Positions 21,013-31,568 of a stretch of DNA of 64,000 bases are shown here, piece after piece; the stretch's first letter is position 1, and the number at the start of each line of letters is the position of its first letter. The translations under genes were made by a program, and so were the position numbers. Under the pieces are notes generated by a model. It saw nothing but the letters and a program-made list of their open reading frames with translations. It was not told the origin of the DNA and did no database searches. Source of the stretch: Pseudophaeomoniella oleicola (taxonomy: Eukaryota > Ascomycota > Eurotiomycetes > Phaeomoniellales > Phaeomoniellaceae). The stretch spans positions 186,001 through 250,000 of the forward strand of contig QWDQ01000030.1 of NCBI GenBank assembly GCA_003868215.1. Reading direction: 5' to 3'.

Positions 21013-22394
21013 TCACTTGACGTTTCCCATAGTAGCATCCACCATGGACGAAACACCGCTAGTGGCCATATCGACATCCTGACCGTTGCTGATGGCGTTG
21101 TTGCGTCTACTACCGTTGCCCTCTCGAAAGGGTAACCCGTTCTCCAGACTAGGAGAACCGAATCTGCCACCAAGACTCTCTGCCTCCCATGGGAAGTCTT
21201 CCTTATTGACAACAGTGCAGGTCAGCCAACTCAATTCGAAGGTATTCGGATCCACAGAAGAACGGTTCGTCATTAGATCAGCAACGAATAGCTTTACTTC
21301 GTCCTTCAAAGTGGTCATATTGAGTTCGAGTATATTGCAGGCTTTGCTGCTCATAGGGAAGTATTGATGGAAGTTCCGAAAGTCCTCGTGGTCTAGGTAA
21401 GCGCGACCCGCAATGTGAAGACAACTGTAGAACGCATAACCGCCATCCTGGGCCGCCCTAGTGCGACCATCGTTGATAGCTTGGGCAAACCATTGACGAA
21501 AGAAGGATAAACACATCCACATGTAGATGTCAGCACAGTAGGCGGGACGGCCAGGTTTGTCGAGTGCAGTTCGCGTCATGGATTCCGGATAATGACCTAG
21601 AATGCGCATCTCGATAGCTTCCTTGGCAAGGTCCAGTTCGTTGAACTTCTGCTGGCATAGATCCCGAACCTGAGGCCGAACATCTTGCTTGTCACCAGCC
21701 GTGATCAGGTTCCATTTACCCACCATATGGATTACTGCTTCTTTGAAGATCGTGGGAGATCTAACACGGTATCCTAGATCAGCCCAGGCCGCTGGATTGG
21801 TGGCAATAGAGTTGTAAAGGACTGCTCCATAACGGAGTAAGGCCAGATCAATGTGCTCGCGAACGACATCAATGGCTTGGATAGACTCCGCGACGTCAAT
21901 TATACCCATACAGTCCCCAAGTGTCTGAACTATATTGGCATCGTTGACCTTCGGCGTACGATTGTAGAAGGTGCCGAATAAGAAGTGCCAGGATCTGTTC
22001 TCTTGATTGGGTGCCTTACCATTCTCCGTCTCGAGAAAGTTTGCGCTGAAGCTAGGTCGACCATGTGAGTCGACTTCCTGGGGTTGCATGGTCAGAGAGG
22101 ATGACGCCCATAATGACTGACGCTATAACTTACCCTCAAGTTGAAAGAACCCGTACCACTCAGGCCCCCGACCTGATGTCTAACAAGCTCTAATGCATAA
22201 AGAACAGGAACTCCTTCCTTCTTAGCACGTGCAGTCAGCTGTGCAGCATGAGCAGGCACAAGCAGTCGCTCGAAGTAGACCGAGTTACGCCGGAGCACGT
22301 TCGCGTGCAGTTGATATCGCTGACGTGGACCAACTGCAATAAGTACATCCCCATCTGAGTATTGAGGGAAGTCAGAACCTCCCGAGGGCTCCAT
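21013..22394 (-). CDS. BTB/POZ-domain protein (441 aa)
   Basis: Probable protein-protein adaptor of the fungal BTB family; in other proteins the fold often serves as a Cullin-3 adaptor. Exons on the minus strand are 22394-22134 and 22077-21013; the 56-bp intron (GTAAGT...CCCCAG) joins NLR to EVDSHGRPSFSANFLE in phase 0. The BTB core begins at about residue 12 with YSDGDVLIAVGP, then RYQLHANVLRRNSVYFERLL, in which the conserved D, H and S/Y-F positions are present. The downstream 280 residues are helical, with conserved-looking MGIIDVAESIQAIDVVREHID and YMWMCLSFFRQWFAQAI. The last 50 residues are polar and disordered. No DNA-binding or Kelch motif is visible. I do not recognise a named orthologue. 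Open frame continues upstream of ATG 22394 only from a TTG. Confidence 0.8.
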
Positions 22395-24068
22395 TTGCGC
22401 GTTCGAGAGCAGTCGAATGGCTGGCAAGTGGACTATGAGTTCAATAGAGGATTTCCAGAGTCACTTGTGTGAAAACACGATAACCTGTGATAAGCAGGCC
22501 GAACTGACCTCAGGCGAGAAGAGATGGACAGTACAAGGTGAAGGGGTGAAAGATTGTGTAAAATGGGAGATAGAGAGGCAAATAAATAATGTTTGTGGGT
22601 TGAGTCGCAATCACATGAGAATTCAGCGTCGACGTCGTGTCCACAACTGGTGAAGACTCTTCGATGATGAATTCACAATCTCAAATATAGCACTCCTAGA
22701 TAGTGAATGCTTGATCTTTGATAACATGCAATGTATCAACTACGGTTGCTTCCTTTCCCGGTCATTTAGAAGGGCTTGAGTCCACGATACTTGGACTTTT
22801 CTTCAAAGTTCAGCTTGGGGTCTGGAGCTGTATCCATAGAGCAAGTACAAACTCCTAAACATAGACGAGTCTTGCAATTGAAAATTGGCCAACGAGGAGT
22901 GAATTTGCGGATAATTTGAGATACGATTTTTCTTCTCTGTGTTGAGATCAGCAACTGGTTGAAAGGGGGAGAGGCAACAGTCACGTACTAAAGCATAAAC
23001 GACAGCATTGGATGACAACCAATACCGGCAGACCTTAACTTCGACGGAGCCCAAAAGTCTCCCACAAACAGGAACCAGCTGAATGCATACTTCTGTAAGC
23101 CAACGGCGACAAGATACATGCACAAAAGTAGCCTTGAAGGCTAACGAAGATGGATTGACACCGAGGATGTATCTTGTGTGCAGAACACCAACGGCAGCGA
23201 AACTCAGTAGCAACGGCGGAAAAACAACTGGCAAATTCACGCAGAGGACAATCTAAGGATTATCGGGAAGCACAGAACCCAACCATAGAAAGGCGGAAAT
23301 GCTTGGATGAGACTCAGGCATGCATGTCCAGATAGCAGATTTCAAAAGTCACGCCAAGCACGATTTGGACCTCACACACCACCTGTACGGGACAGTGAGG
23401 TGAAGATGTCCACGGACCAGGAAGAGTCATATGTTGAAGCCATCCAGAAGAAACCATGTCATCGTATTTCGCCGTAAACTGCCATATTCTCGTTATAAAG
23501 GAAAGAGATTAGACATGTCAACCCAGGAACCCAACTGGACGAAGACGTCGGTATCGATCATAAGATATTTTATGTCAATCCTTGACCCAATTGCCCATTC
23601 TTGTTTCCCAAAAACCGTAACCTTTGCCCGACACCGTCAAAATGCAGCGCTCAATACAAGAATAGTACATCGACAATCCCAGCCATGTATAGCGCGAAAG
23701 GAAAACAAGGCCTAAGGCAGCATCTAAGATGACCAACGCGAAGCTGCCATTTGGAAAGAAACATTGTGCATTTCAGTGGTGCCAAATGATGGATCCCGAG
23801 AGCGAGGGTTGTCGCGATTTCCCGAGGAATCAAGGCCCAGAAGCCGGATTCATGAAGAAGTCGACGGAGATAGCCTATCCTTACTTCGTGTATCCAACAT
23901 GCAAAACAGTTCTCCGGCGTAGTATTGGAGACCCAAATTAAATGGCAAGGCTGGCCCTTGCCCCAAGTAGAACAACCGAAAGGACTTATGGTGGGTCAAC
24001 GCAACCCGTTAGATCCAGAGCGGCAAGCTTCTCAAGTCACGGCCGGGACACTATTGACATGTTATGGA
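22395..24068. other. Intergenic region with a possible unannotated minus-strand gene
   Basis: Most of this stretch shows no gene. Between about 23240 and 22766 on the minus strand, several short frames have coding-like composition. The last ends in a polar tail PDPKLNFEEKSKYRGLKPF with a stop at 22766. I could not build a complete exon chain with an ATG, and I do not recognise a family, so no CDS is called. The remainder to 24068 shows only short frames. Confidence 0.4.
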
Positions 24069-25080
24069 TTAACGCAAGCGACGTTCACCACGTTCGCCCG
24101 CACGTGTTCCTTGGGCCTGTCGGCGTGCGTCCACATAGCCAGCATCCAGATAAACAGTCCGCCCTGAGGAGTCAACGAAGGCATTCTGGGTAGCAGGACG
24201 AGCTGGCTGGGGCGCTGAGTACTGTGCACTACTCTGGGGTATATAAGTCACAGGAGGTCTTGAGGTAGGTATCGAGTCATCCTGGCTTTGGGGAGTCCTA
24301 GGTTGGTATCCTTCCTGTCGGGGTTCATACGGCTGATATGGCATTCCGGGGCTTCCTTGGTTAAAATTCCTTGCTGGATTCCCGTAGTCTCCTTGGCCAG
24401 AGAGTTGGTAATTTGGAGGATATCCCGAACCTTGCGGCATTTGCGGCTGTCCATAAAACTGTGAATTTGGTCCTTGGTCCGGATCATATTGATCGTAGGG
24501 TCTTGCTGCATAAGTCGAGTAATTTGATGGAGCCTGCGACGTTTGCATAGGTGTATCAAAAGCGTCTGCATATGTCTCCGATTGGTCATAAGATACTATG
24601 AACGTGTCAGGTTCCATGTCTGTGAGACCTTTGTGTAGTACTGTGGTACCTGGTCTGTAACCTCTGGCCCTATTCGCTCTGTTCTCGGCAGCGAACCTCG
24701 CTGAGTCACGTTTTAGATCCTCGATCATTTGCTTGGAGAAAGAGATTAGCTCGAACTTGTGCAAGAGTCGTAGATGGCTTACAGATGTCAACGTGCGATA
24801 GGCTGTAATCATATACCCTCGCACACCCTATGAACGTGGTCAGTCATTCTCCCGGCTAGCCAGAACTACGCGCAGCGCGTACATTGTCTTCATAGGGTCT
24901 CACAAGGGCGTCCCTTCCGAGGTAGCGGCAGATATCAGATTGGATGACCTCGCGCTCTATACCATCTCCGGGTATAAACCATTGCCTGCCACGTTGCTGG
25001 TCACGGGGTCCAAGGTCACGGTCTCGCGAATCCCGAAGTTCATCACGTTGAGGTCTTACTGCACCGTGTCTGGTAGCCAT
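24069..25080 (-). CDS. RfeG-like putative transcription regulator (301 aa)
   Basis: Resembles the Aspergillus-type proteins annotated as transcription factor RfeG. Exons on the minus strand are 25080-24883, 24827-24783 and 24731-24069, all GT-AG and phase 0. The conserved N-terminal module spans exons 1-3: QWFIPGDGIEREVIQSDICR, YLGRDALVRP, RGYMITAYRTLTS and QMIEDLKRDSARFAAE. The following 190 residues are low-complexity, rich in Pro, Gln, Tyr and Gly, and predicted disordered. The end is basic (RTVYLDAGYVDARRQAQG). The middle exon is only 45 nt. No classical DNA-binding motif is visible, so a role in transcription is taken from family naming rather than seen. Confidence 0.78.
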
Positions 25081-26650
25081 AATGAAAGCCGAGAAAGGAA
25101 CACGAAGATATCAACCTGGTGTGTATGGTTTCCAAAAAGGTCTTAAGTAGATCCTTGGGAGATGTCCGGGAGATCAAGGCAATGAGATCCGGGAGAATGG
25201 TTGTCTTTCAAGACAACAGATCCAAATCCGGGTTGTTAAAGGCTTCAAAGGTCCAAAAAGGCGGTATAAATGTCCAGTGGAGGAGGAGATCCAAAATCCT
25301 GATTCTGGAAATCGGAAGAGGCCTTGCTGCGACGACTGAAGTGAGGGCCCAGAGAGTGAGCGAGAGTCTAGCAGAAGGATAATACTGTTCCAAACTGGGA
25401 GCGATGAGATTAGGAATATACAGCAGCACCTTTGAACGATGGATTGTAAACAGTCCAGGAACGAGAGATGCGCGAGAAATGAGAAATCGAAAGTTGCGGA
25501 TGGAGGCTTTTTTGGTGGGAGAAGTGGGAAGAGAGAGAGAGTTTTGGATTTGGGTAGAATGGCCCAAACGTAGAAACGCAGATCAGCTGGTGCTGCAAGG
25601 CCAGGCTCCAGTCCAGGTGCCCAGTGTCCTCGTCAAGAGAAATAATGGCCACACTAATCCGAAAAGAGTCAGCCTTCCTTGGGTTGTGTTGTCGCTACTA
25701 ATTAAGTTATTGTACGATGTATGTGTTGTAACACTTCTTGGCCTTTCTTGATGATGATAGCAGTGATGATGATGATTGATAATATAATACGATGGGTGAG
25801 GGGGAGAACGTGACAACTGGTGTGAGGAAAGGCAAGATGTGATGAGGTGAGTTTCTCTCCGAGACAGTCGACGCAGTAATCATATAGGCACCACAACAAT
25901 CTATTTTACGTTTTCTGACAGATCTAAACCGTCGAATTGAGGGTGATCACTGAGGCTGGAAGAGAAGGAGGTGGGAAGAGCCAGGCTCCCTATCATCCTT
26001 CGGTTCTTCAGGCCCTTTCTTCATGCGACTCGATGCGACTTAGAAGGATCCCGGTAAGCCAACCATCGTCGACCATTTCATCTTGGACCGACATACTGGT
26101 GACCATTCCCAACTTTTCTCCCGTCGTTATCACCAGTCATTGGGCGGCCCAACAACCATCCCACTGAAAATACTGGACACCGTAGACCGATGATTCGCCC
26201 TCGTCGACTTGGCCGAGTGACCAATACTGAATGGCCGAGGTCGAATGGGTGGGGGCGAGGCGACTTGTCCGCTTGCTGAATGAGCATAGCGGCCGAGATT
26301 TTGGGCAGCAATGCTTCTCTGTCCCTTTTCACAGGTACTATGTATCCTCTAACGCCACCAACTATAATAGTTGGCGAGAACGAGCCTGACGGCAGGAGAT
26401 TGCACAAATGATACCGCAACAACTGGCCTTATGGATCCGCTCAAATTTCAGAAATCTCGGAAATCCCTGCTTACTCGTCTCTAAAATGCTACTCGCCTCG
26501 TCGCCAGGGCTTTCCTCATATTAATCAACAATGGACAGGCCCCATTCGCTGCGTCATTTTGACGTTGTACAGATTTAGATGTGTGCGTCTCACGTTCGGA
26601 TCTGAGGTCGGAGCCTACATCTGCAACAGATATCCTACCGGGACTTGACG
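25081..26650. other. Intergenic region upstream of the RfeG-like gene
   Basis: Should hold a long promoter/leader for the RfeG-like gene and the 3' side of the GST-like gene. It has purine-rich stretches (near 25515-25545) and GATGATGATGATTG near 25766. No gene was recognised. Confidence 0.55.
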
Positions 26651-27778
26651 TTACAACCTAGCTGCAGAAAGGTCTGGGATGGCTCTCAACCTATAATTCA
26701 GTCGAGGCACGTGCAAGTGAACGAGCTTTCCTCCTTTAGGCGCCTGCACTTCCAACACAATCTCTTCTTCAGACAGGCCAATGAGTACTCCACGGTCCTT
26801 GTGGCGAAAGCCCGTATCCAAAGGCCATACTTCCACAGATTGGCCCTTGTTCAACTTGGACGGGTCGTCTTCTTGTACATGCACGTCTGTTGTCACTCGA
26901 GCACCGAACAGTCTCTCCTGTGCTTCAGGACCTGTCAATGTAGTAGGCTTGGGTAATGCGGCTTGTGCAGCTTTGACGACCTCGTCAAACCGCTTGATCC
27001 ACCCAAACACCCGGGGAAAATGGTCAGGGGAGATTTGGTCTCGGGGAAGTGCTCCTTTGAGCCCGACAAGCCAATGGAATGGCCAGATAGCTGGCGTTAC
27101 ATTAGCCTCACGTTATAGATACAACGCATAGTTGTAGTCTGCACGAGGCTACGAATGCGACATACCCTCAATGTCCGCCAATGATGGTCTCTCAGTCTTC
27201 AGAATCCAATCCCGTTCATCGGCGAGGAGCGTGGTTTCGAGGAACAAGAAGCCCTCACGGATGTGAGTCAAAGCTTCGGGCCGCATAGCTTCCATTGACT
27301 CTCTGTCCCAACTCCGTCCACTAAAATCCTTTCGATCCTCTTGAAACTTTGGGTCTTTGAGAAGGGGCAGCTCTGGCGGTATCAGTTGTCCAGCCCTCGT
27401 AAATATGATTTCCACTGTCCATTTTTCGAGTAGGATCTGAAGAGCCTTTTGATCAGGCTCGGAAACCGACAGAGCACCGTTGGGAAACGTCTTCTCAAGT
27501 TTCTTTAATATTAACCTTGTGTCACAGTAGACATCACCGCCTATCGATAGCAGAGGGATCCTGCGGTATGCGATGCCCAATGCATTGATGTCAGGTCTTG
27601 GAAGTACCGGTGGTTGTATCTGATCTTCGCAATTAGCCAATGACAGGGACTTTGGAAGCAGCATGCATACACATTGTGCATAATCTATCCCACGAAGAGC
27701 AAGATACCATACAACCCGACGAGCAAATGGTGAGAACGAGTAATGATAGAGGATAATTCCATTTTGTTCTGCACTCAT
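26651..27778 (-). CDS. Glutathione S-transferase-like protein with C-terminal extension (333 aa)
   Basis: The N-terminus is a thioredoxin-fold GST domain: IILYHYSFSPFARRVVWYLALRG, then after the first intron IQPPVLPRPDINALGIAYRRIPLLSIGGDVYCDTRLI, where the cis-Pro (IPLL) and the D/T of the glutathione-binding region are seen. Exons on the minus strand are 27778-27671, 27619-27166 and 27090-26651, with canonical GT-AG introns joining YAQC-IQPP and DIEG-AIWPFHWL. A helical GST C-domain follows to about residue 230. The last 95 residues (from about LPKPTTLTGPEAQERLFG) form an extra beta-rich module containing VEVWPLDTGFRHKDRGVLIG. This layout matches the fungal GST-like family with a C-terminal DUF7962-type domain. 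The substrate is unknown. The true ATG is 27778; frame upstream is open but begins with TTG. Confidence 0.82.
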
Positions 27779-29079
27779 CGCGGCGAGGCTGTTCACCGGC
27801 CGTTGGTGCAAAGTTTACCTTGTATTACTTTCCAGTTGGCGATGCAGGTGATGAGGTTACACAGCAGGAAAGATGAGATGATGATGATCAGGGACGTTGT
27901 CTTGAAAGACTTTTCCAGACCTTCAGATCGACAACTTCCACTTTCCTGAAACCTCAATGATCCGACATGGTCAAGTTAGCTCCTGTCTACTATTATCTAA
28001 AGCTGTCCAAGAATCTCAGTTGTAGATCTCGAACGAAGTATTTACCCACCGAGGTACTACGGTACTTGTATTACCTCGGCTGCCATTGTGGGGAAGACCA
28101 CCCCCAGATGGACATCCCGCATCTGTCCTCAAGATCCTACGCTCTCACTTCAAGTCTTTCAGATCATCTGTATCTTGATTCGCAATCAACAAAGCCGCTT
28201 CGTAATATTCCATCGGGGACGCTTTGGCCGCAATATGGCGACGGTAGGCCACATCATGCAAAGAAGTGACTGTTGGACATGTCACTGAAGCTTCATCGAG
28301 CGGAAATGCACGATATCATGACTACCTGTCTACTAGTACCTAGGTAGGTGGCTTGCACGGCTTTGTGGACGAGGCTGGTGGTATCATCGCATCCACGAAA
28401 TCGATCCTACGGGCCTCCAATCTCCCATAGGGATTTGATCTTTTACCACCGGCCATTCATGTGCCTCCTTGCTTCCAGTCCATCCCAACCCAATTTCGAG
28501 TAAGAGGGAGGAGCCCATACCCAACATCCAGACTCCGCTGTTCATTCGTACCACCGCCTCGCCATCCCATGATCATCAGCGCCAATGGCATCGTGAACAC
28601 GCATCATCGCCTTATTCGATACGCCAATTCTTAACTTTCCACATCAGCCATAATCTCTCATATACGTCTGCAGCATAATTACAATGTCGGGGAGCATGAG
28701 GCTTGGATGGAACGAGAAGAGGGTACTAGCAGAGGAGATATCGACCGCATTGAGAGCATTCGACCGATTGGACGACAATATGCAAATCATAGAGGAGAAA
28801 GAGATGTAGATGGTATGAAAGCAGGACGAAGGTGTGCACAGACAGAAAGTCGTTTCTGATAGTAGACAGAGATGAAAATTGGCCAAAGCAACGCTACAGT
28901 AACTGCTGTAGGAAGAGACACCTGTCTCATATCATTACTCAGGGAGGTACAGGGTCGGATCATATTGATGGAATAAAGTTGAAGCAATCTCTCAGATATC
29001 GAAAAAAATAGCAGCACCAGTCCTTTCCGCTGTCATCGTACACGATAAACTCTGGTCCTAAGCGATGTGGTTATACCCA
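27779..29079. other. Intergenic region, GST-like to peptidase gene
   Basis: No gene was recognised. It contains one perfect TACCTAGGTA palindrome at 28337-28346. A GGTACTACGGTAC motif lies near 28053. Short frames on both strands lack family features. Confidence 0.55.
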
Positions 29080-30888
29080 TCAATATAGTCCAAACTTTGG
29101 GCGATTCAACATCCCAAACTCATCGACATCTACTTCACATGGGGACTCCATCCACGGCACACACTCATCAGGACAAACGGTGCCTGGTTCCGGAAGAACT
29201 CCGTCGTTGAAGTAGGCCTTCACGTAGCCTGCCGTGCAGGCGTTCGCCGTGGAGAGGAGCGAGCAATGACCGTTGGAGTCCTGTGTCAAAAGGCCGCTGC
29301 CTTCATGCTTTGCAGAAGCTACCTTGGCATTGCGGAGAGGTGTCACGGGATCTCCTGTGTTCCCGATGAACAGGACAGGGTTTGCGGTCGCGTTGTCGCC
29401 GCCGGTTATGAAGTCTCCCTCGAATTGCCATTTGGCGCGGATTTTCCAACCGACGCACTCGAGTGTGATCTCGGCCCATCTTCCTCCGGCAGTCGGCGAC
29501 TGCTCCTTAAGCATATCTACATATTCCTGGTATTCTTCGATGGTCCTGTTCGTAATATCTTTTCCATCACCACATGCGATTGCAGGTTGGACTTGCCCTC
29601 CAAAATTGTAGTCATTCATCGGCCATGGTATGGTAGAATTGCGGTCTGACATTGCCGTCCCGCCCGAAGACGGCATAATCGAAAGCATAGGAGTGTAGTT
29701 GCCGTACAGCAGCTCATTAACGGCGGTCGCGAGTGTTGGATATTCAACATATGGTCTGTAGACGGCACTAAACATCAAGGCACGTACATCGGTGTAGGTA
29801 ATGAGTCGGGCCTCACCGTCCTCCGCTACAGGGATGGGGGATTCTCTCAAGTCTTCTAGGACAGACTCAAAGCGTTGCTTGATGTCTTCAGGCCCAAAAT
29901 CACTGGGACGATACAAGGGGCAGCGAGAACCACCTGCAAAGCAGTTGGTGTAGAAACTTGCCACGACCTTCTCAGTATCCTGCAAATTAGTCGTCCATCC
30001 CGCGGCGTAATAATCCGGGGCATCGGCGACGCCGTCAAGAATGACCCTACCAACACGGTCGGGGAACAAAGTGACGAACGTATTACCCAGAATGGTACCG
30101 TAAGAGAAGCCCCAGTATTGCAGCAGGGTCTTTTCCTTAACAGAGATCGAAATCTGAGATTCCCCCTTTCCAATGAAGGGATTTTTTCTCACAAGCTTCT
30201 CACGCAGGTCTTCCTCGGCCTCAGCGATAGCAATCATATCACGAGCAACAGACGGGGTTGACATGAAATTCCGAATGTTGTCACCATTTGTGAAACCCGT
30301 CACATTGGCACTTGCGCAAAGCAAGCCTTGGGCCTGGTAAGCCGCCCATTTCGTCCGTAAAGCATAAGGACTCTCATCCACCCAGCCAACGGCCAGCATT
30401 TTCGCATTGAAAAGTTCTAGCTTGCGAGTGTCCTCGAAGCAGTGGCCGTTTGGCTCAGTGTAGCCAACTCCTCGAGGATCAAATGAGATGATCTCGAAAT
30501 GTTTCTTGCCATCCACAATTCGTTGAACTTTATGACCAGACCGTCGTACCATGCCTACACCAGATCCGGACGGGCCTCCTGGGTTGAGCAGGATGGGACC
30601 ACCAAACGATGGATCTGCAACATCCACTGTCGCCGGCAGTTTTGTTATGGCAATGCTGACCTGATTTTCGTTCGTGAGGTCTAGCCAGTCCAGAGGAACG
30701 AGCAGTTTGGCACATTTATAGCCATCGTAGCAGTCGGTGTAGTTTAAGTAGTCCAATGCTTCAACTTGAGACCAATCGAAGTCATCAGTCGCATTCTTTG
30801 AGGTTGCAAGAACGTGAGAAACGACCGTTGAACTGCAAAGGAGGAGAAGGACGGCTGCGTTCCTGGCAGCCCCAATGAGTTGCATCAT
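29080..30888 (-). CDS. Secreted tripeptidyl-aminopeptidase-like alpha/beta hydrolase (602 aa)
   Basis: Predicted extracellular or vacuolar serine exopeptidase of the TAP family (abhydrolase core plus TAP-like C-terminal domain). It starts at ATG 30888 (MMQLIGAARN) with a signal peptide AAVLLLLCSSTVVSHVLA. Residues 98-114 include the oxyanion segment ILLNPGGPSGSG. The nucleophile elbow is QYWGFSYGTILGN with Ser262, and IISFDPRGVGYTEP is also typical. Late in the protein, LFIGNTGDPVTPLRNA supplies the catalytic Asp and SNGHCSLL the catalytic His. Several N-x-S/T sequons (for example NATDD, NYTDC and NRTIEE) and eight or more Cys fit a secreted glycoprotein. It is a single exon. Upstream open frame uses a TTG and is unlikely to be translated. 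Confidence 0.88.
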   Translation of the reverse strand: MMQLIGAARNAAVLLLLCSSTVVSHVLATSKNATDDFDWSQVEALDYLNYTDCYDGYKCAKLLVPLDWLDLTNENQVSIAITKLPATVDVADPSFGGPILLNPGGPSGSGVGMVRRSGHKVQRIVDGKKHFEIISFDPRGVGYTEPNGHCFEDTRKLELFNAKMLAVGWVDESPYALRTKWAAYQAQGLLCASANVTGFTNGDNIRNFMSTPSVARDMIAIAEAEEDLREKLVRKNPFIGKGESQISISVKEKTLLQYWGFSYGTILGNTFVTLFPDRVGRVILDGVADAPDYYAAGWTTNLQDTEKVVASFYTNCFAGGSRCPLYRPSDFGPEDIKQRFESVLEDLRESPIPVAEDGEARLITYTDVRALMFSAVYRPYVEYPTLATAVNELLYGNYTPMLSIMPSSGGTAMSDRNSTIPWPMNDYNFGGQVQPAIACGDGKDITNRTIEEYQEYVDMLKEQSPTAGGRWAEITLECVGWKIRAKWQFEGDFITGGDNATANPVLFIGNTGDPVTPLRNAKVASAKHEGSGLLTQDSNGHCSLLSTANACTAGYVKAYFNDGVLPEPGTVCPDECVPWMESPCEVDVDEFGMLNRPKFGLY

Positions 30889-31568
30889 GGCCGTGTATAC
30901 CCTCAGACAAACGAAGTAGAATAGAAGGTAAGCAAGCAATTCCTACTCGAGCACGAGCGCTGTACAATAGCAATATCCTTCGCCAACAGACATATGAAGG
31001 AGAATGCGTTATGCAGATAGAATGGGACTCAGGTACATCCAACAAAAGTGAACCTGGCCAAGATCCTATATACTAGACATCGAGATCTCATATGGAATAG
31101 ATAGCTCAATGTCGGGATAGCTAGAGTAGATAGGGGAGGTAGTGACTCCGCGAACGACACGAAGATAAGCCTCATTTGGGAAGGTGGTGTGAGGGAGACA
31201 CCATGGGGAGCTCCAACCAGGCACGGAGATGTCCCCAAAGTATTACTACGTAGCTGCGGAGCTGCTACCATTGAAGAGAACGACATTGATTTCACTCCGG
31301 GACGGAGTAGTATTTCATTGTATGCAACGCTCAATCGGAATGTTGGTGTTGTCTCCAATCGAAGGCGTTTAGCAGGTAATGATGTGCTACAGTACAATGT
31401 TCCGAAATAACTAGCAAACCAAGATGGGGTTCAAGGTTCAGATAACCACCTTTAAGCGCAGCCACCTTCTAGAGCGAGATCGCGCCTATTCTCCGTCTGG
31501 AAATGTTCAGCCTTGCTAGCAACGCGAAGTGACCATTGCGATGTGAAGATGATGTTGAGCGCGCCAAC
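30889..31568. other. Divergent promoter region, peptidase and polymerase eta genes
   Basis: A 680-bp spacer contains both promoters. It includes a partial copy of the 12-bp palindrome (TACTACGTAG near 31244). No gene was found. Confidence 0.55.

Noticed and set aside
26195-26260. tRNA-like sequence with TGGCCGAGTGA and GGTCGAATGGG resembling A and B boxes
   Set aside because: No matching acceptor stem or anticodon arm could be folded; the boxes are imperfect.
30889-30939. N-terminal extension of the peptidase upstream of ATG 30888
   Set aside because: It opens with TTG, and the signal peptide starts properly at 30888. The same reasoning rejected TTG/GTG extensions of the zinc-finger, BTB, GST-like, polymerase eta, IVD and F-box genes.
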